Source: Porites lobata
Taxonomy: Eukaryota > Cnidaria > Anthozoa > Scleractinia > Poritidae
NCBI GenBank assembly: GCA_942486035.1
Contig: CALNXK010000015.1
Span: forward strand, 1,391,501-1,455,500
Length of the DNA: 64,000 nt
Direction: 5' to 3'
Part shown: piece after piece, positions 36,401-45,376 of the stretch
Layout of the letters: every line of letters begins with the position of its first letter
How positions within the stretch are numbered: position 1 is the first letter of the stretch
Notes under the pieces: model-generated
Databases searched by the model: none
The model's input: the letters and a program-made list of their open reading frames with translations, nothing else
Told to the model about the DNA's origin: nothing
Translations under genes and position numbers: made by a program

Positions 36401-37500
36401 TTAACTTCACGTACATCGAGGCAGTTATTGGAGGAAAAAGCTCCCGTGAACGATTTTGGAAGAACAGTTCCCAGTGCCAAGAAATACTGCTGGAAGTAAA
36501 ATTGGTAATGGTGGCATGTCGTTGCTATGACAACTCAGATGTCACTGTAATCTTGATCATGACAAATTGTCATCTTTATCTAATACAACTGTGGTTGCAA
36601 TTTTTCTAAATCTTTGTTTATGCCTGACCTCCCAAGTTTGAGCATAAACTACGTCGCCTATTGACCCTGAATAACTGTATCGAGCCACCTTAAACTATGG
36701 TTCTGGTAAAAAAAACCTAACATTTTTTGAAGTTACTTTTCTGTAAAAGAGACCCTGGTTTTGTCGTTTCATTGTACTATTTCCTTAAAGGGAGGCTTTT
36801 TAGAAGTAAAAATGACATTTTACTATTGTCGAAAAATTTCCATATTTTCAAAGGGGTTAAGCCATGATTCTTGTAAAAAATTCGAAATATCTTTCGAGCT
36901 TTCTTTTCTGTAAAAGAGACCTTGGTTTTGTCGTTTGATGATGTTGTTTTCTCAAAAGGGAGGCTTTTTAGACGACAAAAACGTCATTTTAGTGTTGTTG
37001 AAAAATTTGCACAATTCCAAAGGGGTTGACTTACGATTCCGGTAAAAAATTCCAAACATCTTTTAAGCCTACGTTTCTGTGAAAGAGACCTTGGTTTTGT
37101 GGTTAGATGATTTAGTTTGCTCAAAAGGAGACTTTTGAGAGAACAAAAATGTCATTTTCCTATAGCCGAAAAATTTGCATATCTATGATTCTGGTAAAAA
37201 ATTCCAAATATTTTGAGCCTTTTTTTCTGTAAAAGAGACTTTGGTTTTATTGTTGGATGATGTTCTTGTTTTTAAAGAAGGTTTTTTAGACTAGTAAAAT
37301 TTCATTTTACTATAGTTGAAAGATTAGCATTTTTCCGAAGAGATTAACCCATGATTCTTTTCAAAAATTCCAGATATCTTTTGAGCCTACTTTTTTGTAA
37401 AGGAGACCTTGGTTTTGTCTTTCGATGATGTTCTTTTTTCAAAGGAAGTTTTTTAGACTAGTAAAATGTTATTTTACTATAGACGAAAAATTTGCATTTT
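33403..37500 (+). repeat. 168-bp satellite, array D, main part
   Basis: About twenty copies of the array A form. The anchor GGGGTTAAACCATGATTCTG and variants repeat at about 168 bp, with some shortened units (for example near 33960-34030 and 34930-35040). The array is interrupted at a TTAA by the 675-bp element at 36015-36689. Short open frames throughout are repeat-derived. Confidence 0.92.
36015..36689. mobile_element. piggyBac-like MITE, 675 bp, TTAA duplication
   Basis: The left end GGTGGCTCGATACAGTT is exactly mirrored by AACTGTATCGAGCCACC, and TTAA abuts both sides (36011-36014, 36690-36693). TTAA is the piggyBac target. The target here is the TTAA of the satellite anchor GGGGTTAAACCATGATT. 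Internal direct repeats CTCCCAAGTTT.AGC lie near both ends. It encodes nothing convincing. Confidence 0.93.
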
Positions 37501-38045
37501 TTTAATTGTTTTAATTTAATTTTTTTTGCAAATTTTTTTAACAAAGACTAGTGAGCTGCGCAAAGGAAAACTTCTTGTAGTTGTAAGCTTTTTCGTTTAT
37601 TTCTCATCTGACGCGTTTCGTCTCTTACTGAGACTTCTTCAAGGAATAAATGCAACTAACAACTAACAACGTATAGCGTACATAACAGATTTTGTGCGTA
37701 GGTAAAATTTCCGATGGAAGTGATTAATAACTTAACTATGCTGCAAATAGAGGTTATAAGGAACGCTTTAATACATACGTTATTCCGTGTTGTTATTTTC
37801 TGGGGGGCCATATGATAAGCCCTAATCGTACTTCCTTTGAGTCATTTCCTCCCGCGAGCAATTAGAGGCTGAGCTTACATTTATGCTTTAGCGAAACGCG
37901 TGAGAGATTCTGGAAGCCCCTCCGGCTTTCCAGTTACCCAGTTGAATTGTACTTCCCTTATTCAGGGAGGTTAAATACAGTAACAGAAGTAAATGGCTTT
38001 CACGAAAATGCAAATCCCTCAACAGTAGAATGGTAGTGTTAAAAT

Positions 38046-38134
38046 TAGGCTCGATTTCCGCCGTCTACCGGGTCCGGTCTTTGATCCTAGAGTGCGGGCT
38101 AATTTTCCCGAACAGCGGCTGGTTATCGAGCCTA
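38046..38134. mobile_element. 89-bp MITE, TAGGCTCGAT ends, 9-bp duplication (copy 2)
   Basis: Ends TAGGCTCGAT/ATCGAGCCTA, flanked by exact 9-bp repeats TGTTAAAAT (38037-38045 and 38135-38143). Same family as 32725-32822. Confidence 0.93.
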
Positions 38135-38346
38135 TGTTAAAATCTACATTAACTGTAGTCGTGCTAACATTAAGCGGGTCATCCAGAGACATTCACCAGA
38201 CTTAGACTTCATCGTCAGTTATACATGTACTGCTACTTTAGCACAAATATGTTAAATAGCATGTTTTATGGGAGCCATACGATTAGCACTAATAATCGTA
38301 TGGCCCCCAAAATATAAGAAAACGCCATAACATATGAATGACTGTA

Positions 38347-38778
38347 CAGGGGCACCCAACGAGAATATGGCTCAAAACCACTTAAAAATAGCATTGTTAA
38401 ACGTATTCAGGAGCCCATCAAATGATAGGCTCCTGACGTATTATAGTATTTAAACGGTAGATATAGGCATATTTTTATCCCCTAAAAATGTTTCATCTGT
38501 TCGGGTTTCCTAGCTGAAAGTCCAGAAATCCGAAAATTGTAGCGACCAAAACGTACTTTTTCGAAAATTTCAGCCAGAAAAAGGCTCCCGAAAATTCTAG
38601 GTGACCTTTTTAGGTTAAAAATCCGTTAAAAATGGGCAATTATACCATTTTTTAGGTGTTCGAAAATCCTGGGAGAGGGAGGCAAGCAAGAAATTTTACA
38701 ACAAATGTTCCGAAAATTCTAGATCTCAAATCGTCTTCCGAACAGATATTTTCCGAAAATTGACGTTGGGTGCCCCTG
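38347..38778. mobile_element. 432-bp MITE, CAGGGGCACCCAACG ends, 6-bp duplication
   Basis: CAGGGGCACCCAACG at the left is mirrored by CGTTGGGTGCCCCTG at the right, flanked by exact 6-bp repeats ACTGTA (38341-38346 and 38779-38784). The interior has many CCGAAAAT words. Confidence 0.92.
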
Positions 38779-39020
38779 ACTGTATTAAGCGTTTCTTATA
38801 TAACGTCCGTTTGCAGCATAGTTAAGTTTATTATTCACTTCTATCGGAAGTTTTACTTACGCACGAAATGTGTTGTATATGCTGTACTTTGTTTTATTTA
38901 GTTGTATTCATTCCCTGAAGAAGTCTCAGTAAGAGACGAAACGCGTCGGAAATAAACAAAAAAGCTTACAACTACAAGAAGTCTTCCTTTGCGCAGCTCA
39001 CTCGTCTTCGTTAAAAAATT

Positions 39021-40829
39021 AAAAAAATAAAATAAAATAAACTATTTTCTTTTCCAGTGAAACAAGAGCCGAAAAATGCGTCTGCTCCCCCTCGACAACG
39101 GTTTCAATAAGCACCGACGGCCCACGAAACACGTCGGCTACTTTGCTCATAGAAGTCGCCTACTTTTTTCCACAAAGAAGAAGTAACTAGTTTGAATAAT
39201 GTTGTAACCAAAAATCTGAATGAAACGTAATTATGACGTGTTTTCCCTAAAGGCCCACTGGTTTTACGTTATTCTTTAGCCATGTGAACGCTATATTTCG
39301 GTCAATTTTTCACAGTTTAAGCAGAATTTGTTTTCGTGTAAAAGTAGGTAATCTAGTTTTCACCGCTTGTTCATTGGTGGTAAGAATGGATTGTGTAACT
39401 GATAAATCGAAAGGTGAATGAAAGCCAATTTTTGTAGAATAAAACACACCCTCTTTTATCCTCAATTTAGTCCCCAGAACGCTGAAAATCGCATTTTAAG
39501 GCTTTGAAATTTCAAACTTTTCTGGGGAAGCACACCCCCAGACCTCCTCCCCCACCCTAGAAAAAGGGGACCAACGGTCCCTTGTTAATACAGTCGGTTA
39601 CTCTATTCAAACCTGCTGGCTATTTCAATTTTTATTGAAACCCCTGCTTAATACAATGTGTTAGTTTGCATATCTAATATAATGTCTTGATGATAAAGCA
39701 ACCATTCGTGATGGCGGCAAAAAAAAATTGAACATGTCCAGCAACCAAAGCTTCCTTAAAAAAAGATCCATAAAATTTACAGGGAAAATGGATGATGTTG
39801 GTAATGTCTTTTGGCATGCAACTCCTCAGAGTGTAACTGGATCTTTAATGAATCATAATGGCATGTAGCTCCCATGGTGCACGCACTATCCACAGATCCA
39901 TCCAAAAGCTGTTATTCAAAGGATGAATAACTGCTCAGTGTCTGTAATGTTATCTTTATTCCCTTGATCTTGTAGTATGTGTCATTTTGTTGTATAAAAT
40001 GCGTGTTGCTGCTCCAGGGTTTCCTCCACAAGATTCTGATATCCCTTTGATCCTTAATGTTTAAATCTAAATTCTCATTTTTGCCCCATGCAAATCCCCC
40101 ATAATACACTCTAGGTCTGCTTGCCTTAAATTCTGTATAACAGATTGTTTTTCAATGCTTTCAGGAATAAGGAGTCCTCCCTGGAGCATTCGACAACAAT
40201 AGTTTATACAAAAAAAGGGAAGGGTGGGGGGACAAACAGAATGCATTGTTGGGTATTCGAAAACTGAGAATACCTGTACACTTCTCATATAGAAAAAGGA
40301 ATGGGCAGAAGTTGTTAGGTTTGGGCTTCCCATATGAAAGGGGCGGGGTGCAGATGTTAGCCGAAGTTTTGAATTAAACCCCTGAGACCAATCTGGGTGT
40401 GGCCCAACCTTTTTTGGACCCCTAAAAGAGACCATTTTAAAACACAGACAAAAAATACCAGGACTTCTAATGATGGCACAAACATCATCATCAAATACTT
40501 TTACCTATACATTGTTTTAACCCTAAAAGAGAACTTTACAGCTAAATATAATGGCGTTTTGCCCAAAACTCCCTAAGTGAGACCCAAATCCCGAAATTTA
40601 ACACCCCTAAGCGAGACAATGAACATCCCTGCCCCTTTCATATGGAAGTCCCCCTCCTATTGGGAACCAGCCATAACGATTTAGAGCCAAGAGGAGGAGA
40701 CTTAAGGGCATTATCACCCTAGGAGATAATCCTGCAAATTTAACAACCTCTCCGAAAAGATATGGCAACAATAAATTAAGAAGAATTTAGATTTTCACAA
40801 TCTATAAGGAGTAATGGGATATGGCACAG
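39021..40829. other. Intergenic, no gene seen
   Basis: Words such as CCTAAAAGAGACC, CCTAAGTGAGACCC and CCTAAGCGAGAC recur at 40420-40620, suggesting a decayed repeat. A 122-codon minus frame at 40067-40435 runs through this material and is not supported. Confidence 0.4.
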
Positions 40830-41979
40830 TCATGAGTCCTCCAGTGGTGGCCCAAATGCTTCAATTGTCTCCACAACCAGAGATAAATGGTCGAGAAACG
40901 AGTTGGCACAAACTCTCAGTGTTTTGGCTTCAGAAGATGACATGGACCTGTTAAAAATTAGGAATAATTGAAGTTCTTTATTGTGTGCAACAAAGCAAGG
41001 GGTGAAAAGGGGACTTAACAATGAAATATTGAAATACAATAACATTTCAATTGATGAAAAGAGTAACTTATTAACACAGTGAAGGCAGGTTGTCTTCAAA
41101 ACAAAGACCCCAAGACCCCCAAGACCCACCCTGTCCGAATGACTCTGAACTTTATTGATTAGGGCTAGGAAACTGAGTGAATTAACCTTCAGTTCAGTTT
41201 GCCCAGTATAATGACCTAAATGGAACCTGATTCACTCAGTTTCCTAACCCTAATCAATAAAGTTCAGAGTCATTCGGATGGGGTGTTAGGAGGTCTTGGG
41301 GGTCTTTGTTTTCAAGACACCCGTGAAGGAATGGTGAAATTCCTAGTAAAGGTCATTAGACCAGAAAGTAAAAAAAATTTCTCGAAAAAAATACATAATT
41401 TAATAAGAGCACGGTATCATCTCATTGAAATTTTTTTAAGTCTCTATTGGGACCAAGCATCGCTGGGTTCTCGTATACCGGTTAACGAAAATTGCGAGAC
41501 ATCGGTCAACCAAAAGACATCAAGTTATCCAGCTGTCACGCTATCTTTCGGTTGACCGATGTCACGCAATTTTCGTTAACCGGTGTACGAGGATCCAGCC
41601 CCAAGCTGGAAACGTCAAAATTAGGGCTTGGGGAGTTATCAAATCAACCAAAGCCACCAGATGGGACAAAGACGGGACTTCACAGCAAAGAGGGAATCAC
41701 ACCAAATTTTAATCAAACAAGGAAATACTCACGCTTTTAACACACTTCCCTCCACCACAAGTTCTTTCTTGACACCTCCACGCTTCGGCTCTGGATCAAC
41801 AGAGAGGGAATTGCACGCAATCTGCGCTTCAGTTTCCGTGCAAAAAGGCACAGATATTTCCCTAAAACATTTGATTACAAAAATGTTCAAAAGTACTCCA
41901 TCTAACGGTTTACTTAAAGGAGTAAATAACCTATAATCGACGAAATAACTTACAATTTCAAGTCCTTCAAGTCCGCCAT
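40830..41979 (-). CDS. LAGE3: EKC/KEOPS complex subunit LAGE3/Pcc1 homologue (3 exons, 90 aa)
   Basis: Pcc1/LAGE3 is the small dimerising subunit of KEOPS, which makes the t6A37 modification on ANN-decoding tRNAs (family knowledge). Exons on the minus strand are 41979-41954, 41861-41733 and 40947-40830. Donors are TT|GTAAGT and GC|GTGAGT, acceptors TGTTTTAG|G and TTTTTAACAG|G, and the phases close exactly to 90 codons plus TGA. The start has a good context (CCAAGATGGCG). Residues 10-28 (EISVPFCTETEAQIACNSL) and 62-86 (LRVCANSFLDHLSLVVETIE, then AFGPP) match the Pcc1 fold pattern and human LAGE3 as I recall it (SVPF...A.IA..SL; FLDQLSLVV...FGPP). It lacks the long N-terminal extension of human LAGE3. 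The 785-bp second intron carries two hairpin elements. No neighbour shares its pathway. Confidence 0.92.
41091..41322. repeat. Near-perfect inverted repeat, ~90-bp arms, in the LAGE3 intron
   Basis: The left arm TGTCTTCAAAACAAAGACCC...TCCGAATGACTCTGAACTTT...GAAACTGAGTGAAT is mirrored on the right, with about 45 bp between the arms. In the pre-mRNA it would form a long hairpin. It is probably a foldback or MITE insertion. Confidence 0.88.
41463..41601. mobile_element. 139-bp palindromic MITE in the LAGE3 intron
   Basis: Arms of about 57 bp: GCTGGGTTCTCGTATACCGG and TTAACGAAAATTGCGAGACA, then TCGGTCAACC, mirrored on the right with few changes. No clean target duplication found. Confidence 0.85.
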
Positions 41980-42366
41980 CTTGGTATCTTGTACCGTGGG
42001 CTCATGACATACCAGCAAACAGACTGGGTCGACCACAGGGGACCCACAGGGGAGGGGAGGTTCGCGGGAAACGCAAAATACAAAGAACGGATATTTTATT
42101 TTTCAAGAGATTTCAGAACGAACGTACTTATAACTATAGTTAAGTGGTAGAGATGAAGGTAAGTAAAGCCTTTTTCTCAAATATTCACCGCTGAGTTTAA
42201 ATATAATTTAGTAATCTTGTTTATAAAAAGCTGATATTAGACATCACCAAACACAATGATTTAGACTGCCTTTTGATATACGTGTGTATAAGGCTTCACT
42301 CCTGTTTGATGAGAATAGTTATCAGACCACAAATGTTGTAGATCTCAATAAGTGGTCAGTCATTTG
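41980..42366. other. Upstream of LAGE3, no gene
   Basis: This contains the presumed LAGE3 promoter side. It includes a G-rich patch (CACAGGGGACCCACAGGGGA) near 42035 but no recognisable core promoter element. Confidence 0.4.
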
Positions 42367-42795
42367 TCCAGGGGCCCCACTCACATGTTTTAATGACGGG
42401 GGGGTGCGAAGGATTTTTTTGGGTCTGAGATTTTGGCCAAAAGGGATTTTTTTGGGTCTATGAAAGATGCCGGGATTTTTTGGGTCGCGAAAACAACACA
42501 GGGATTTTTTGGGGGTATTGTATTTTTCATCAGCTCAAATCAACAATAACATAAGCGTAATTTATAGTTTTGTTTTTGACCAAAATCAAAGTTGAAGTTG
42601 GCATGTTTTAGCTTTCCAGAAGATAAATAATAAAATTTGCTGATGCAAAAACACTGAGGGATTTTTTTTGGTATGCTAAGAAAAGTAGGGATTTTTTGGG
42701 GTAGACAAATTCTGAAGTTGGGATTTTTTTGGGTATAAAATATGAACCTCTGTCGGACCCCCCAGTCATTAAAATATGTGAGTGGGGCGCCTGGG
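42367..42795. mobile_element. hAT-like MITE, 429 bp, 8-bp duplication
   Basis: Exact 8-bp repeats GTCATTTG (42359-42366 and 42796-42803) flank ends TCCAGGGGCCCCACTCACAT and, complemented on the right, CCCAGGCGCCCCACTCACAT. CAGGGGC-type ends with 8-bp duplications are typical of hAT. The interior has six or seven direct copies of GGGATTTTTTGGGT. Confidence 0.9.
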
Positions 42796-45100
42796 GTCAT
42801 TTGCATAGGGTTGTGTGAATGCCAATGCGTGCTTCTCTCCTCCTGTCCTCTCCCCCTGGGGGTGGGGGGAGGGTGGGCAGGTGAGTATTCCCCTATATGG
42901 CCTAGACAAAACAGGGTATACAATTTTTAGTTTCTTGAACACGGTGTCTTTTCAGACCAGAAGCCCTAAAAGAATGAATTTTATGAGTGGTCTACAATAT
43001 TTCGGAGGGACAAGCTGTCCTTCTTCAGGGGATTTAATGAAGAAATGGAAAGCCGTTACAAGTCACCGCCAGACAAAAAGTCCATTCGCTGACTCTTGTT
43101 CAACCTCTCTACAGCGGCCACCTCGTTATAATGGCCACTTTCTTCTGTCCCCATTGTGGCCATTGTAGAGATCCGAGGTTCCACTGTATATAAGAGAGAT
43201 CAAGGCTGTGCTCTAAGGAAAATTGAAGGGAGCCCAGTGCTCTGAAACTGTAAAATCTAGGGTGCCCAGCATATGATTTGTATGAAAAATCTGAGATTTT
43301 CTAGTCGCCCGAGGATAAAAGTTGGGCGCCAGGGGCCACCGGGCTCTGCTAGAGCACAGCCCTGGAGATATTTGCCTGTCTTTACATTGACCATTTTCAT
43401 TGAGAACGTAAATAAATGCACTTTGTTTACCTTCCAAAATTTTGCATAACAGTCAGAGCCCATGCCATGGGCTCCTGTGCATAACTATTCTCTTGGGATG
43501 ACTGTAATACCCAGGTACAATGTGAGCACTGGTCTCTGATCTCTCACACGGCTTTTAGTGTTTATGATATTGCTCGCTTAGCTCAGTTGTTTATAGACAC
43601 ATTGTTAGTTTACTTTATTTGCTCCAGGGCCTATAAAACAATCAACCGACACTACTAAGAAGTGACGCAAACAAGTTTGTAAATGCTAAAAGCCATGCAA
43701 GAGAGAAACCTCTGCTCACAGGGTAATGCCAAGGAGAGTTTATTACTGCAAAGGTGATATTCTTTTTATATGAAATTATTTGGGAGAAGGTGGGGGAGAC
43801 TAAAGTTTTGATAAAAAAAAAAAAAATACATCACACTTTTCGAACCCCCCCCCCACCCACTCCCTTGGCAAATAAGGGTTTAAGGCCTTAACCCTTCTCT
43901 CCTTAGCTTTTGTTCTTATCCAACTTCACTTTCGCTCTTTTTCACTGATAGCTAGTCCGTTACCCACAGCCAACGTAATTCATGTTGACCTACATGACAG
44001 GACACACAACCCGATGAACCACAATGCTCGACCCTCTGCTCACAATGCACAACCCACCCACCCACGCTAATTAGACAATCTCTACCATTTCCCTTTTTTT
44101 TTGTTGAATGTTGCGGTTTGTTTTGCAATATATTGTTTTCTAATGGGGATAGACTTTTTGCTTTTTTTGTTGTTTTGGTCTGTTCATGCAAACATTCAAT
44201 GGGCAACTTCCTTCATTTTCACATTTTAATGTAATTTACAAGTACTTTTTCACACTTTCTTTTCTGTATATTTATCAACATCCTATGTTAATTCTCTTCC
44301 CATGTGAAAATGATCATGACAGGAGGTCATTGTCCTGCTTTTAACTGTAACAGATAACGTTCTTTTGTAAGTTCTTACATATTGGTAAAAGTGTCGAAAA
44401 GCTGGAAAATTAATCTCAGTACTAAACATCAGGCAGCTGCGCTTCCAGAGCTTTTTAACAAAATGAATAATTAATTTCGATTAGTAAAGCAGATAAACCG
44501 CCCTTTTGTTTGGCAATGAGCAAGAATCAGTTAGTGTGGTATGCCTGTGGCACTAATTAAAAACGTGACAATTTTTTAAAATAAAATATACTTCTTACAT
44601 TTCTGTATCAACCATAAAAAATTATACAACTTGTTTTAATTCTTATAGAGATTGTTACATAAAAACTAATAAACATGGAGGGTCACGGAACAATCCAAAT
44701 GTCTAAAATCTAGGCTCAATCTTATCTGTAGATTTCACCGATCGACGTTCTTAATTCAAAGCACACCACGTTTTCGAACAAAATTATCTGAACTGACGTT
44801 GAGAACGTGACTAAAAATTTTAAGTGTGTACAGAGCGCTCAGTTTTGATGAGAATCGTCTGGATCAATTTTACACAAGTATATTTTAAGTAACAGAGCGC
44901 GTTTAAAGGTAAAAAGGAAGCTAATGAAGCTTGTTTGACGTGTTTCCCGCGAAAATTCCTCATTTTGCGCCATTGAGACACCACTCGCCAAAATGAACGA
45001 TCTTTGCAGTTTTTCAGATTGTCTTGTTTCAATCCAGTGTCGAGGATAAATCCAATATTTCCATTAAATTGCCTATTTCAAATTTGGTTTGGCTGATCCA
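42796..45100. other. Intergenic upstream of DYRK2, one MITE
   Basis: At 43202-43363 the ends AAGGCTGTGCTCTA and TAGAGCACAGCCCT are inverted (about 160 bp), a likely MITE. C-rich and T-rich patches lie at 43830-43860. Open frames here show no domains. Confidence 0.45.
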
Positions 45101-45151
45101 ACAAGGTTAGAAAAGATTGCGCAAAAATTTGTGCGATGGTCGATCGAATTG

Positions 45152-45223
45152 TGACGTCACTAATGCACTCGTTTGTTTACGTCTTGTGGTTTCCAAGACG
45201 CTTTTACTGCCCGCGCTGATTGG
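45152..45223 (+). promoter_or_regulatory. Putative DYRK2 promoter elements (CRE, inverted CCAAT)
   Basis: A palindromic cAMP-response element TGACGTCA lies at 45152-45159 and an inverted CCAAT box (GATTGG) at 45218-45223, about 225 and 155 bp before the DYRK2 start codon. The motifs are seen directly; their function is inferred. Confidence 0.45.
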
Positions 45224-45376
45224 TTAATAATCACCTGGCAACGACGCAACGAAACAACATCAAATGCGGCTGACAAAAGAGAAAGTTATTTGTGAGGCTT
45301 GATTACTTCGAGGAAAGTGTTTAGAGATTTAGAACGGTGTAATACTGGCTACGATCGAATCTAGAGAAAGAGTATT

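Larger units (their letters stand above)
37531..39020. mobile_element. Long-TIR element (arms about 300 bp) with two nested MITEs
   Basis: The left arm from 37531 (GTGAGCTGCGCAAAGGAA, CTTCTTGTAGTTGTAAGCTT, GACGCGTTTCGTCTCTTACT, GAGACTTCTTCA, CTTAACTATGCTGCAAA, GGGCCATA.GAT) is mirrored in order on the right down from 39020. The right arm is split by the 432-bp element at 38347-38778. The central part holds the 89-bp MITE at 38046-38134. No transposase frame, so non-autonomous or a foldback element. Confidence 0.88.

Noticed and set aside
41220..41936. Plus-strand frames of 82-111 codons
   Set aside because: They cross the LAGE3 intron hairpins and the antisense of LAGE3 exon 2.
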